A stretch of 64,000 nucleotides of DNA from the NCBI GenBank assembly GCA_900110395.1, contig FODP01000015.1, forward strand, positions 62,001-126,000, read 5' to 3'. The translations under genes and the position numbers were made by a program. Every line of letters begins with the position of its first letter. Within the stretch, counting starts at the first letter, position 1. The notes under the pieces are model-generated. The model saw only the letters and a program-made list of their open reading frames with translations. It was not told where the DNA came from and searched no databases. Positions 1 to 10,302 of this stretch are shown here, piece after piece. The stretch comes from Rhodospirillales bacterium URHD0017 (GTDB taxonomy: Bacteria > Pseudomonadota > Alphaproteobacteria > Reyranellales > Reyranellaceae).

Positions 1-34
1 GCACATCGACGAGCGCGGCGAGCAGATCCTGCGC

Positions 35-1261
35 CTAGACCTCTGAGGCGAGTTCCAGCATCAGGTTGGCCAGCACCTGCGCGCCGGCCAGAAGGTCGGC
101 CGCCTCGGTGTGCTCCTTGACGTTGTGGCTGAGGCCCGCGACCGAGGGCACGAAGATCATGGCCGTCGGGCAGAGGCGCTGCATCATCTGCGCGTCGTGG
201 CCGGCGCCCGACGGCATGCGTCGCGTCGTGAGTCTTAGCGCGCCGGCATGGCGCTCGACACGATCGACCAAGGCCGTGTCGAAGATCACCGGCTCGAAGC
301 GCGCCAGCACCTTGGCCTCGACCTCGACGCGCTCGGCCGCGGCGACCTCGGCGATGTGCGCCGCGACGCGGGCCTCGGCCCGCTTGAGCTTTTCCTCATC
401 GGTGTTGCGCAGGTCGACAGTGAACACCGCACGGTTGGGCACGACGTTGATCAGGTTGGGCCGCAGCGACAGCGCTCCCACCGTAGCGACCTGGTCGCCT
501 CCCATCTCGCGCGCGAGCCCGCGCACGAAGACGTTGACCGAGGCTGCGAGATAGCCCGCGTCGCGTCTGAGACGCATCGGCGTCGTGCCGGCATGGTTGG
601 AGACGCCGGTCACCATGTACTCGGTCCACGAGATGCCCTGCACGCTCTCGACGACGCCGATCTGCAGCTTCTCCTCGTCGAGGATCGGGCCCTGCTCGAT
701 ATGCAGTTCGACGAAGGCATGGGGTTTCAGCGTGCCCGGCTTGGCGGCGCCGAGATAGCCGATGCGGCGCAGCTCGTCGCCGACCGCAACGCCGTCCTTG
801 TCGGTGGCGGCATAGGCCTCGTTGAGGCCGAGGCCGCCGGCATAGACCAGGCTGCCCATCATGTCGGGCTGGAAGCGCGCACCCTCTTCGTTGGTGAAGA
901 AGGCGACGGCGATCGGCCGGCGCGTCGTGGTCTTGGCCTCATTCAGCGCGCGCACGACTTCGAGGCCGGCCAGCACGCCGTAATTGCCGTCATAGCGGCC
1001 GCCGGTGCGCACCGTATCGATGTGGCTGCCGGTCATCACCGGCGCCAGGTTGTCGGTGCCGGCGCGCACGCCGATCACGTTGCCGATGGCGTCGATACGC
1101 ACGTCGAGCCCCGCCGCCTTCATCCAGCCGACCAGAAGATCGCGGCCGGCCTTGTCCTCGTCGGTGAGGGCAAGCCGCGCGCAGCCGCCGCCGTCGATGG
1201 CTCCGATCGCCGCCAGTTCGTCGAGCGCGCCGAGCAGGCGCTTTTCATCGATGAGCAACAT
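35..1261 (-). CDS. Zn-dependent hydantoinase/carbamoylase-family amidase (M20/M28 fold)
   Basis: The 408-aa product hydrolyses the C-N bond of an N-carbamoyl amino acid, allantoate or a related ureido compound in the cytoplasm. The family's metal ligands are present: GSHIDTV near residue 79, GGRYDGNYGVLAG, the NEEGARF glutamate, HIEQGPIL near residue 188 and a C-terminal SGAGHDAQ histidine. The dimerisation (lid) domain lies in between. Length is normal for the family (about 410 aa). The start ATG (MLLIDEKRLL) is followed by the expected N-terminal helix. The gene is divergent from the DsbD-like gene, and the 118 bp between them would hold both promoters. Substrate cannot be decided from sequence: allantoate amidohydrolase, N-carbamoyl-L-amino acid hydrolase and beta-ureidopropionase all fit, and no purine or hydantoin genes are adjacent. 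Confidence 0.9.
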   Translation of the reverse strand: MLLIDEKRLLGALDELAAIGAIDGGGCARLALTDEDKAGRDLLVGWMKAAGLDVRIDAIGNVIGVRAGTDNLAPVMTGSHIDTVRTGGRYDGNYGVLAGLEVVRALNEAKTTTRRPIAVAFFTNEEGARFQPDMMGSLVYAGGLGLNEAYAATDKDGVAVGDELRRIGYLGAAKPGTLKPHAFVELHIEQGPILDEEKLQIGVVESVQGISWTEYMVTGVSNHAGTTPMRLRRDAGYLAASVNVFVRGLAREMGGDQVATVGALSLRPNLINVVPNRAVFTVDLRNTDEEKLKRAEARVAAHIAEVAAAERVEVEAKVLARFEPVIFDTALVDRVERHAGALRLTTRRMPSGAGHDAQMMQRLCPTAMIFVPSVAGLSHNVKEHTEAADLLAGAQVLANLMLELASEV

Positions 1262-1379
1262 GATTTCCCCAATGACGCCAAGACCTTAGACTTGTGTACC
1301 GGACGGCGCAAAATATCACGCGCGGGTGATCCGGATTGCCTTGCAACAGCGTAGTCGGAGCGTCACTTACTAGGCTCCC

Positions 1380-3509
1380 ATGAAGCGTCTGTTCGCCCTT
1401 CTCCTGGCACTGCTCACGGCGGCTCCCGCTTTCGCCCAATCGGTGGTGCAGACCGAAAACGTGCGCGCCGAGCTTTTGGCCGATGCCTCGGCGATCAAGC
1501 CGGGCGAGCCGTTCTGGGTCGGGCTGCGCCAGACCATCCGGCCGAAGTGGCACACATACTGGAAGAACCCGGGCGATTCGGGACTGCCGACGGAGATCAC
1601 CTGGAAGCTGCCCGAGGGCGCCAAGGCCGATCCCATCGTCTGGCCGCGGCCGCACCTCTTCGATCTGAGCGGCGTCATCAACTACGGCTTCAAGGACGAG
1701 GCCACCCTGCTGGTGCGCATCACGCCGCCGGCCAACGCCTCGGGCAGCTTCAAGCTCGCCGCAGAGGCCAACTGGCTGGTGTGCGAGGACGTCTGCATCC
1801 CCGAGGACGGCAAGTTCGAACTCACCCTGCCGGTGACGGCGACCGGCGCGCCTGCACCGCCCGCCACCCGCGCGATCTTCGACAAGGCGCGCCAGCAGGT
1901 GCCGATGCAGAGCCCGTGGCCGGCGCGCTACGGCGTCGTCAAGTCGGGCGATCCCACGCTGATCGTCGAGGCCAAGGGCCTGAAGGCCGACACCATTCGC
2001 GACGTCTATTTCTTCCCGGCCGACTGGGGACCTGTCGCCAGCATGGCGAAGCAAACGGCCAGCATCGGCGCCGAGGGCATCCGCATCCCGCTGAAGCGCG
2101 GCGACGCCAAGGCCAACCTGCCCGCCGACCTTTCAGGCACCTTGGTGCTGAGCGAGAAGACAGCCGACGGCGAGGTGCGGCAGGCCTTCGACGTCACGGC
2201 CAAGCTCGATCCCAACTTCGTGCCGACCTCGTCGCTGGCCGCTGCGGGAGGCGAGCAGCTGTCGCTGGTCGAAGCCCTGCTGTTCGCCTTGCTGGGCGGC
2301 CTGATCCTGAACCTGATGCCCTGCGTGTTCCCGGTGCTCGCCATGAAGGCCGCGGCCTTCGCGCGGCTGGCCGGCCATGAGCGCAGCGCCATGCGGCGCG
2401 ACGGCGTCGCCTACACGCTGGGCGTGCTGGTGTCGTTCGCCGCCATGGCCGCGATCGTCATCGCCATCCGTACGAGCGTCGGCGATGTGAGCTGGGGCTT
2501 CCAGTTCCAGTCGCCGGTGTTCTCGCTCTTGATCGCCTATCTCTTCTTTGTCGTCGGCCTCAACCTCTCCGGCGTGTTCGAGTTCTCCAGCCGCTTCGCC
2601 GGTGTGGGCCAGGGCCTGGTGGCGCGCGGCGGCACCGCGGGCGCCTTCTTCACCGGTGTCCTGGCCGTGATCGTTGCCACGCCCTGCACCGCGCCGTTCA
2701 TGGCGGCAGCGCTGGGCTTTGCCCTCAGCCAGCCCGCGCCACAGACCGTGGCCGTGCTGCTGGCCCTGGGACTGGGACTGGCCCTGCCCTATCTCGCCCT
2801 GTCGTTGACGCCTGCGCTGCAGCGCCTGATGCCGAGGCCCGGCCCGTGGATGGACCGGCTGCGCCAGTTCCTCGCCTTCCCGATGTACGCCTCCGCCGTG
2901 TGGATGATCTGGGTGCTGACCCAGCAGACCGGCGACGACGGCGTGATCTATGCGCTGGGCGGCATGATCCTGATCGCCTTCGCCATCTGGCTGCTGAAGC
3001 TCGGCAGCGGCGCCTCGGCCGCGACCTGGCTGCGCCGCGGCCTCGCCGCCGTCGCCGTGCTGCTGGCCTTCGCCGCGGCGCTCAAGCTCGAGGACGGGTC
3101 GGCCACGGCCGCATCGGCCTCCGGCGGGCCGGCCGCCGGCGTGAACTTCGACGGCTGGGAACGCTTTTCGCGCGCTCGCATGAACGAAGCCGTTGCCGCG
3201 GGAAAACCGGTGTTCGTCGATTTCACAGCAGCATGGTGCATCACCTGCCTGGTCAACGAGCGCGTGGCGCTCGAGACGCAAGCCGTGCGCAACGGCTTTG
3301 AACAGGCCGGAGTCGTGAAACTCAAGGGCGACTGGACCAACCGCGATCCCGAGATCACATCCTTGTTGAAGGAACTGGGCCGCGCCGGCGTTCCGCTCTA
3401 TCTTTTCTGGGCCCCGGGCGCCGCGCAGCCCAAGATCCTGCCACAGGTGCTCACCGAGTCGTTGATTCTGTCCGAACTGGCCGCGCTGCCGCCGGCCGCC
3501 AAGCGCTAG
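1380..3509 (+). CDS. dsbD: DsbD/ScsB-type protein-disulfide reductase
   Basis: Transmembrane thiol:disulfide interchange protein of 709 aa that carries electrons from cytoplasmic thioredoxin to periplasmic substrates. A Sec signal peptide (MKRLFALLLALLTAAPAFA) precedes a periplasmic N-terminal domain with a C135-x3-C139 pair. The membrane domain begins near residue 295 and has the paired redox cysteines C315 (LMPCVFP) and C436 (ATPCTAP). A thioredoxin-like C-terminal domain carries C620-I-T-C623. The long N-terminal domain with CxxxC resembles ScsB/CcdA-fusion forms more than E. coli DsbD. It is followed 8 bp later by a peroxiredoxin-like gene and then a His-rich DUF3500 gene, so it probably feeds reducing power to periplasmic partners encoded in the same operon. 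The upstream start is supported by the signal peptide. Confidence 0.93.
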   Translation: MKRLFALLLALLTAAPAFAQSVVQTENVRAELLADASAIKPGEPFWVGLRQTIRPKWHTYWKNPGDSGLPTEITWKLPEGAKADPIVWPRPHLFDLSGVINYGFKDEATLLVRITPPANASGSFKLAAEANWLVCEDVCIPEDGKFELTLPVTATGAPAPPATRAIFDKARQQVPMQSPWPARYGVVKSGDPTLIVEAKGLKADTIRDVYFFPADWGPVASMAKQTASIGAEGIRIPLKRGDAKANLPADLSGTLVLSEKTADGEVRQAFDVTAKLDPNFVPTSSLAAAGGEQLSLVEALLFALLGGLILNLMPCVFPVLAMKAAAFARLAGHERSAMRRDGVAYTLGVLVSFAAMAAIVIAIRTSVGDVSWGFQFQSPVFSLLIAYLFFVVGLNLSGVFEFSSRFAGVGQGLVARGGTAGAFFTGVLAVIVATPCTAPFMAAALGFALSQPAPQTVAVLLALGLGLALPYLALSLTPALQRLMPRPGPWMDRLRQFLAFPMYASAVWMIWVLTQQTGDDGVIYALGGMILIAFAIWLLKLGSGASAATWLRRGLAAVAVLLAFAAALKLEDGSATAASASGGPAAGVNFDGWERFSRARMNEAVAAGKPVFVDFTAAWCITCLVNERVALETQAVRNGFEQAGVVKLKGDWTNRDPEITSLLKELGRAGVPLYLFWAPGAAQPKILPQVLTESLILSELAALPPAAKR

Positions 3510-3517
3510 GAGGCAAC

Positions 3518-4156
3518 ATGTCCAATCTCGTCATCGCCCGTCGTTCGCTGCTGCTGGGCAGCGCTGCTGTCGGCGTGCTGCCGGCCGTGGCCTTCGCCGA
3601 TGGTCCCGATGTCGGCAAGCCCGCGCCGCCGTTCACCGCGGTCGACAGCAACGGCAAGACCTGGTCGCTGGCCGATCTCAAAGGCAAGGTCGTGGTGATC
3701 GAGACGACGAACGATGGCTGCCCCTACGTGCGCAAGCACTACAACGCCAAGAACATGCAGGACCAGCAGCGCGAAGCCGCCGCCAAGGGCGTGGTGTGGC
3801 TGACCTCCGCATCGTCGGCCAAGGGCGAGCAGGGCTATGTCACCGCCCAGCAGGCCAACGACCTCACCAGGAGCTGGAACGCCGCGCCGGCCGCCGTGCT
3901 GCTCGACCCGCAGAGCAAGATCGCCCGCGCCTACGGCGCCACGGTGACGCCGCACATGTACATCATCGATGCCAACGGCGTGCTGGTCTACAAGGGTGGC
4001 ATCGATTCGATCCCGTCGTCGAGCACGAGCGACATCCCCAAGGCCAAGCAGTATGTGCGCGTCGCCCTCGGTGAAGTCTTGGCCGGCAAGCCGGTGACCG
4101 ATTCCTCGACACGCGCCTACGGTTGCACGCTGAAGTACCCGCGCACCTCGTCCTGA
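3518..4156 (+). CDS. Periplasmic redoxin (thioredoxin/AhpC-TSA fold, PRX-like1 type)
   Basis: The 212-aa protein has an N-terminal export signal (ARRSLLLGSAAVGVLPAVAFA) with paired arginines, suggesting Tat or Sec export. The AhpC/TSA domain follows: VGKPAPPFTAVDSNGKTW, then a catalytic loop with NDGCPYVRKHY. The loop has one cysteine followed by PYV instead of CxxC. TVTPHMYIIDANG supplies the cis-proline region. A second cysteine lies near the C-terminus (YGCTLKY). An AGGAGG Shine-Dalgarno sequence overlaps the end of the upstream dsbD-like gene, so co-transcription is very likely and the DsbD-like protein is its probable reductant. Exact substrate (peroxide or another thiol) is unknown. Confidence 0.85.
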   Translation: MSNLVIARRSLLLGSAAVGVLPAVAFADGPDVGKPAPPFTAVDSNGKTWSLADLKGKVVVIETTNDGCPYVRKHYNAKNMQDQQREAAAKGVVWLTSASSAKGEQGYVTAQQANDLTRSWNAAPAAVLLDPQSKIARAYGATVTPHMYIIDANGVLVYKGGIDSIPSSSTSDIPKAKQYVRVALGEVLAGKPVTDSSTRAYGCTLKYPRTSS

Positions 4157-4166
4157 TCATTCAGCC

Positions 4167-5258
4167 ATGCCGCACGACGGCTGGCATCCGCACGATCACG
4201 GGCACGGGCACTGGCACGGGCACCCGCACCACCATGCGCACGAGCGGCCGACGCGTCGGCTCGTGCTGGCGGCGGCCACCTTCCTGCCGTTCGGCGGCGC
4301 CAGTGCGCAGAGCGCCGATGCCCAGCAACGCATCGCCGACCAGGCCAACCGTCTTCTCGCCCTGCTCGACGAGCGTCAGCGCCGCCAGGTCCTGATCGCC
4401 TTCGACTCGGCCAACCGCCTCGACTGGCATTACATCCCGCGCAGCCGTTCGGGCCTCAGCCTGGGCGAGATGAGCGGCGCACAGGCCGATGCGGCGCGCG
4501 CCCTGTTCGCCACGGTGCTGAACGAGCAAGGACTGAAGCTGCTCGACGGCGTGCGCCTGCTCGAAGGCGTGTTACGCGAGCAACAGGGAAGCTGGCGCGA
4601 TCCCGGCCGCTACTACCTCTCGGTGTTCGGCATGCCCGGCCGCTTCCCGTGGGGCTGGCGCTTCGAGGGTCATCACCTGTCGCTGAACGTGGCGCTGCCG
4701 GCCGCGGGCCATGTCGCCGTGACGCCGTTCTTCGTCGGCGCTCATCCCGCAACGGTGCGCGACGGACCGGACAAGGGTTTCAGGCTGCTCGGCGGCGCCG
4801 AGGACCTGGCGCGCCAGATCATGACCGGCCTCAACGACGCGCAACGACGGACGGCGCTGATCGCCAACCGCTCGTTCGGCGAGATCGTGGCGAGCCCGCA
4901 GCGCGAGCAGGATCTCGGCCAGCCGCGCGGGCTCGAGCTCGGCGCCATGGACGGCCCCTCCCGCCAGCGCGTCGAGGCGTTGATGGAGACCTTCCTTGCG
5001 ACCCTGACGCCCGATCTTCTAGCCAGCCAGAAGCGGCGCGTAATGCAACAGGGCCTCGACCGCTTCCGCTTCGCCTGGGCGGGCTCGCTCACGCCAGGCG
5101 AGGCCTACTACTTCCGCGTCCATGGACCGGCGACATTGATCGAGCACGACAACACCCAGAACGGCGCCAACCACATCCATTCGGTATGGCGCGATCTCGC
5201 CGCAGATTTCGGCCACGACGCGCTGGCCGAGCACTACCGCCGCCAGCCGCACCGCTGA
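4167..5258 (+). CDS. DUF3500-family exported protein with His-rich N-terminus
   Basis: Protein of 363 aa. The first 27 residues are extremely histidine-rich (His alternating with Gly, Asp, Trp and Pro), followed by a twin-arginine-like RPTRRLVLAAATFLPFGGASAQ signal segment. The rest matches the DUF3500 pattern: QRRQVLIAFDSANRLDWHYIP, GRYYLSVFGMP, WGWRFEGHHLSLN, and a C-terminal HNTQNGANHIHSVWRDL-like block rich in His and Asn. DUF3500 has no established biochemical role. It sits third in the dsbD-redoxin operon, 10 bp after the redoxin. The His stretch before the signal peptide would stay cytoplasmic unless it folds into the exported chain; it suggests metal binding, but this is inference. 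Confidence 0.8.
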   Translation: MPHDGWHPHDHGHGHWHGHPHHHAHERPTRRLVLAAATFLPFGGASAQSADAQQRIADQANRLLALLDERQRRQVLIAFDSANRLDWHYIPRSRSGLSLGEMSGAQADAARALFATVLNEQGLKLLDGVRLLEGVLREQQGSWRDPGRYYLSVFGMPGRFPWGWRFEGHHLSLNVALPAAGHVAVTPFFVGAHPATVRDGPDKGFRLLGGAEDLARQIMTGLNDAQRRTALIANRSFGEIVASPQREQDLGQPRGLELGAMDGPSRQRVEALMETFLATLTPDLLASQKRRVMQQGLDRFRFAWAGSLTPGEAYYFRVHGPATLIEHDNTQNGANHIHSVWRDLAADFGHDALAEHYRRQPHR

Positions 5259-5344
5259 CGGGTCTTCGGATCAAATTACGCATCAAAGCCGGTTGGTCGT
5301 TCTCGCTGGCATCCGAGATGACCCATATTGTATCAGGGCCTCGT

Positions 5345-5827
5345 CTACCTCTCGAACACCAGGCAGGTGGTCGTGGCGTGCGCCAGCAACTTGCCATTGC
5401 GATCGGTCAGGCGGCCCTCGGCCGAGCCGACACGGCGGCCCATGCTCAACACCACGCCTTCGCCGCGCACCGGCCCGGTCTCGGGCGTGATCGGCCGGAT
5501 GAAGGCGATCTTGAATTCCAGCGTCGTCGAGCCGGTACCGGCGCCCGTGAGCGTGCGCACCGCGAGGCCCATGCAGGTGTCGAGCAGCGTCGCCGCCAGG
5601 CCGCCATGCACCGTGCCCTCGGGATTGAGCTGCTCGTCGGTCGGCACCGCCGTCACCACGACGCGTCCTTCCGAGGCCTCGACGACGTCGTAGCCCAGGG
5701 TGCGCGCCATGGTGTTGAGCGGCAGCGTGCCGTCGACCAGGCCGCGGACGAAGTCGAGGCCGGGCTTGGCGCGGTCCTCCGTGCTCGCCGTGCCGTAACG
5801 CTTTGCGCCTGCGCCGGTCATGGCCAT
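5345..5827 (-). CDS. PaaI-family (hotdog) thioesterase
   Basis: The 160-aa protein has a hotdog fold with the VHGGLAATLLDTCMGLA active-site helix and a PEGTVHGG lead-in typical of PaaI/YbgC-like acyl-CoA thioesterases. It would hydrolyse an acyl- or aryl-CoA in the cytoplasm. I chose the ATG at 5827 (MAMTGAGAK), because residues further upstream overlap ugpC in another frame and look non-coding; ATG 5821 is equally possible. It lies 10 bp after ugpC and is probably co-transcribed with the ugp operon, although it has no obvious role in glycerol phosphate uptake. It converges on the DUF3500 gene. Confidence 0.85.
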   Translation of the reverse strand: MAMTGAGAKRYGTASTEDRAKPGLDFVRGLVDGTLPLNTMARTLGYDVVEASEGRVVVTAVPTDEQLNPEGTVHGGLAATLLDTCMGLAVRTLTGAGTGSTTLEFKIAFIRPITPETGPVRGEGVVLSMGRRVGSAEGRLTDRNGKLLAHATTTCLVFER

Positions 5828-5837
5828 CAGGTGCCGA

Positions 5838-6932
<1,095 letters not shown>

Positions 6933-6933
6933 C

Positions 6934-7785
6934 CTATTTCTCCGTTTCGACCAGGCCGCGCACGAACTGGCGCTGCATGAACACCACGACCAGCACTGGC
7001 GGCAACGCGGCGAGCATCGCCATGGCCATCAGCAGATTCCAGCTCGGTACCGCGTCGACCACGTTGGCCTGGCGCGAGACGCCCATCACCACGGTGTAGA
7101 AGCTCTCCTTGGTCGTGATCAGCAGCGGCCAGAGATACTGGTTCCAGCCGTAGATGAACTGAATCACGAACAGGGCGGCAATCGACGTCCGGCTCATCGG
7201 CAGCAGGATGTCCCAGAAGAACCGCATCGGCGAGGCGCCGTCGACGCGCGCGGCCTCGGTGAGCTCGTCGGGGACGCTGAGGAAGAACTGCCGGAACAGA
7301 AAGGTCGCGGTGGCCGAGGCGATCAGTGGGATGATCAGGCCGGAGTAGGAATCGAGCATGCCGAGATTGGCGACCACGCCGTAGGTCGGCACGATGCGCA
7401 CCTCGACCGGCAGCATCAGGGTGACGAAGATCGCCCAGAAGAAGAACATGCGCAGCGGAAAGCGGAAATAGACGATGGCGAAGGCGGCGATGATGGAGAT
7501 CAGGATCTTCCCGATGGCCACGCCCAGCGCCATGATCATGCTGTTGGTCAGCGTGACGTAGAGCGGCACCGTGCCGGGCCGGTTCTCGTAACCTTTGACC
7601 AGGACCGTCCAGTAATTCTCGAGCAGATGCGATCCCGGCCAGATCGGCACCGGTGCGCGCAACATGGTGTCCTGGTCGTGGGTCGAGGCGACGAACGTCA
7701 TCCACACCGGGAAGGCGATGATGAGCAAGCCGACGATCACCGTGAGATGACTGAGGAAGGTCAGGAAGGGGCGATTCTCGACCAT
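6934..7785 (-). CDS. ugpE: sn-glycerol-3-phosphate ABC transporter permease
   Basis: Inner-membrane permease of 283 aa with six predicted transmembrane helices. The cytoplasmic EAA coupling loop reads [22 protein letters not shown]. The family hallmark [15 protein letters not shown] region after helix 1 identifies the MalG/UgpE side of the heterodimer. It overlaps the last base of ugpA and precedes ugpC, matching the canonical gene order. Confidence 0.94.
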   Translation of the reverse strand: MVENRPFLTFLSHLTVIVGLLIIAFPVWMTFVASTHDQDTMLRAPVPIWPGSHLLENYWTVLVKGYENRPGTVPLYVTLTNSMIMALGVAIGKILISIIAAFAIVYFRFPLRMFFFWAIFVTLMLPVEVRIVPTYGVVANLGMLDSYSGLIIPLIASATATFLFRQFFLSVPDELTEAARVDGASPMRFFWDILLPMSRTSIAALFVIQFIYGWNQYLWPLLITTKESFYTVVMGVSRQANVVDAVPSWNLLMAMAMLAALPPVLVVVFMQRQFVRGLVETEK

Positions 7786-8666
7786 CAGTAGTGGACCCGC
7801 CGCTCGATGAAGCGGAACTGCACGAAGGTGAGCGAGATCACCACGACCATCAGGACGACCGACTGCGCCGAGGAGCCACCGAGGTCCTGGCCGCGGAAGC
7901 CGTCGTTGTAGACCTTCCAGATCAGGATGTTGGTGGCCTGGCCCGGCCCGCCCTGGGTCAGCGAGCCGACGATGCCGAAGGTGCCGAAGAAGGCGTAGAT
8001 GATGTTGATCACCAGCAGGAAGAAACCGGTGGGCGACAGCAACGGGAAGACGATGTCCCAGAAGCGCCTGCCCGGGCCCGCGCCGTCGATCGCCGCCGCC
8101 TCGATCAGGGACTTGGGGATCGACTGCAGGCCGGCGAGGAAGAACAGGAAGTTGTAGCTGATCTGGCTCCAGACGGCGGCGAACACCACGAGCAGAAGCG
8201 CCTGGTTGCCGTTGATCACGTAATTGAACTCAAGGCCGATCGCGGCCAACGCCCAGGCAACGACGCCGACCGAGGGGTTGAACAGGAAGCCGAACAGCAC
8301 ACCGGCGACTGCCGGTGCGACGGCGTATGGCCAGACCAGGATCGTCTTGTAGACCGAGGCGCCGCGGATGATGCGGTCCGCCATCACCGCCAGAAGCAGC
8401 GAGATGGCGAGGCCGAGCGAGGCGACCAGGAAGCTGAAGACCAACGTCAGCCGCGCGGAGGCGAAGTAGCTCGGATCGCTGAACAGATGGGTGAAGTTGT
8501 CGAACCAGACGAACCTGGTGTTGCCGCCGAAGGCGTCCTCCGAAATCACCGATTGCCAGATCGCCTGTCCCGACGGCCAGAAGAAGAAGACCAGGGTGAT
8601 GACGATCTGCGGCGCCACCAGGAGGTAAGGCAGCCATCGCTCATTGAAGGTGACGCGCTTTTCCAT
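7785..8666 (-). CDS. ugpA: sn-glycerol-3-phosphate ABC transporter permease
   Basis: Inner-membrane permease of 293 aa, the MalF/UgpA-type partner of ugp[27 protein letters not shown] is the first helix; the EAA loop reads [22 protein letters not shown]. It ends in the typical short C-terminus ([11 protein letters not shown]). The gap to ugpB is 184 bp and holds a palindromic repeat, unlike the tight coupling of ugpA-ugpE-ugpC. Confidence 0.94.
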   Translation of the reverse strand: MEKRVTFNERWLPYLLVAPQIVITLVFFFWPSGQAIWQSVISEDAFGGNTRFVWFDNFTHLFSDPSYFASARLTLVFSFLVASLGLAISLLLAVMADRIIRGASVYKTILVWPYAVAPAVAGVLFGFLFNPSVGVVAWALAAIGLEFNYVINGNQALLLVVFAAVWSQISYNFLFFLAGLQSIPKSLIEAAAIDGAGPGRRFWDIVFPLLSPTGFFLLVINIIYAFFGTFGIVGSLTQGGPGQATNILIWKVYNDGFRGQDLGGSSAQSVVLMVVVISLTFVQFRFIERRVHY

Positions 8667-8710
8667 GGCTAGGAGACGCTGCGCACGTCATGCACACGCC
8701 AGCTCAGACT

Positions 8711-8806
8711 CCTCTCCCCCGCTAGGGGGAGAGGTTGGGTGAGGGGGCTACGCACGTCGATTCCCCCTCACCTAGCCTCTCCCCCAGCGGGGGAGAGGAA
8801 CATGAG
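8711..8806. repeat. Palindromic intergenic repeat, family A copy 1 (ugpB-ugpA gap)
   Basis: Two arms face each other around a short spacer: CCTCTCCCCCGCTAGGGGG plus GTTGGGTGAGGGGG on the left, and the complement CCCCCTCACCTAGCCTCTCC plus CAGCGGGGGAGAGG on the right. Each arm also contains a small internal palindrome. The same unit recurs at 26421-26529 and 48220-48402. It can form a long hairpin between ugpB and ugpA, where it could lower downstream expression relative to the binding protein, as REP elements do in other importer operons (inference). Confidence 0.85.
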
Positions 8807-8850
8807 GGCGATTGATGTGAGTTGGCGTGAAGGAGCCGACAAGGAGCAGC

Positions 8851-10167
8851 CTACTTGTTCTGCGCCTCGAAGCGCTTCAGCAGCTCGTTGCCGCGCTTCA
8901 CGGCTTCGTCGAGCGCGGCCTTGGCGTCCTTCTTGCCCGACCACACCTGCTCGAGCTCCTCGTCGACCACGTCGCGGATCTGCACGAAGTTGCCGATGCG
9001 CAGGCCCTTGGAATTCGCCGTCGGCGGGTTGAGCGTGAGCTCCTTTACCGCGATGTCGCGGCCGGGGAACTTCTTGTAGAAGCCCTCCTTCTCCGTCGCA
9101 TCGGCGGCGGCGGTCGTGATCGGCACGTAGCCCGTCTCCTGGTGCCACTTGGCCTGCACCGGCGTGCTCGACAGGTAGCTCATGAACTTGGCGACACCCT
9201 TGTACTCGGCCGCCGGCCGGCCCTGCAGCACCCACAGCGTGGCGCCACCGATGATGGAGTTCTGCGGCTTGGGCGCGACGTCCGGCGAGTAGGGCATCAT
9301 GGCGATGCCGACCTTGTCCTGGCCCAGCGCCTTCTCGATGCCGGCGGCGCTGCCCGACGAAGCGATGTGGAAGGCGCAGTCGCCGGCCGTGAACAGGGCG
9401 GTCGATTTGCCCTCGCGGCCGCCATAGACGAAGGTCTTGTCCTTGCCCCAGTCGGCGAACATCTGGATCAGCTTCACGCGCGGCGCGTCGTTGAACTTCA
9501 GCTCGATGTCGGTGCCGCCGAAGCCGTTGTCCTTGGTCGCGTAGGGCAGGTTGTGCCAGGCGCCGTAATTCTCGATCAGCGTCCAGGTCTGCCACTGCGG
9601 GGTGAACCCGCACTTGGCGCCGGCGGCGACGGCCTTCTTGGCCATCTCGCCGAGCTCCGGCCATGTCGCCGGCGGCTTGTTGCCGTCGAGGCCCGCCTTG
9701 GTGAGCAGCTCCTTGTTCCAGTAGAGCACCGGCGTCGACGAGTTGAACGGCATCGACAGGAGCTTGCCGTCGGTCGTCGAGTAGTAGCCGTAGACCGGAC
9801 CGATATAGGCCTTGGGATCGAACGGCTCCTTGGCGTCGGCCATCACCTGGTAGATCGGATAGACCGCCCCCTTGGCAGCCATCATGTTGGCCGTGCCGAC
9901 CTCGAACACCTGCACGATGTGCGGCGCCTGCTTGGCGCGGAAGGCGGCGATGGCCGCGGTCAGGGTCTCGGTATAGGAGCCCTTGTAGACCGGGTTCACC
10001 TTGTATTCGCTCTGGGACTTGTTGAAGCCCGCGGCGAGTTCGTTGACCGTCTCGCCGAGATTGCCGCCCATGGCGTGCCAGAACTGGATTTCCGTCTGCG
10101 CCCAGGCCATCGGCGCGCTCGCCAGGACAGCCGCCGCCGCGACGGAAGACAATAGAATCCGTGTCAT
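8851..10167 (-). CDS. ugpB: sn-glycerol-3-phosphate-binding periplasmic protein
   Basis: Substrate-binding protein of 438 aa. Signal peptide MTRILLSSVAAAAVLASAPMAWA is followed by QTEIQFWHAMGGNLGETVNEL, the UgpB family opening. The domain contains GRPAAEYKGVAKFMSYLSS and the HQETGYVPIT motif that contacts the glycerol phosphate ligand in E. coli UgpB. The ATG at 10167 is set by the signal peptide and by a strong GGGAGG Shine-Dalgarno sequence 9 nt upstream. A Pho box lies 68 nt further upstream. A longer reading frame upstream is not supported. Confidence 0.95.
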   Translation of the reverse strand: MTRILLSSVAAAAVLASAPMAWAQTEIQFWHAMGGNLGETVNELAAGFNKSQSEYKVNPVYKGSYTETLTAAIAAFRAKQAPHIVQVFEVGTANMMAAKGAVYPIYQVMADAKEPFDPKAYIGPVYGYYSTTDGKLLSMPFNSSTPVLYWNKELLTKAGLDGNKPPATWPELGEMAKKAVAAGAKCGFTPQWQTWTLIENYGAWHNLPYATKDNGFGGTDIELKFNDAPRVKLIQMFADWGKDKTFVYGGREGKSTALFTAGDCAFHIASSGSAAGIEKALGQDKVGIAMMPYSPDVAPKPQNSIIGGATLWVLQGRPAAEYKGVAKFMSYLSSTPVQAKWHQETGYVPITTAAADATEKEGFYKKFPGRDIAVKELTLNPPTANSKGLRIGNFVQIRDVVDEELEQVWSGKKDAKAALDEAVKRGNELLKRFEAQNK

Positions 10168-10234
10168 AGCCCTAAACCTCCCTAAGACCCCGCCGATGTA
10201 TCGATGGGTGCCAAGACTGCGATGTGTCTGTTTT

Positions 10235-10252
10235 ATTTCAGTCTGATGACAG
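10235..10252 (-). promoter_or_regulatory. Pho box upstream of ugpB
   Basis: On the minus strand the site reads CTGTCATCAGACTGAAAT: a perfect PhoB half-site CTGTCAT, a 4-nt spacer, and a second half-site matching 5 of 7 positions (CTGAAAT). It lies 68 nt before the ugpB start, in the right orientation. PhoB-dependent induction of ugp by phosphate starvation is established in E. coli and Rhizobiaceae, so the same control is likely here. Confidence 0.75.
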
Positions 10253-10302
10253 TCCACCAAGGCTGTGTAAAGAACGCAACCCAAATTTGTCTGTCGTATC
10301 CC

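Noticed and set aside
2133-3281. 382-codon minus-strand frame antisense to the DsbD-like gene
   Set aside because: Low-complexity Arg/Gly/His/Gln composition without family motifs; the plus-strand gene has complete redox motifs.
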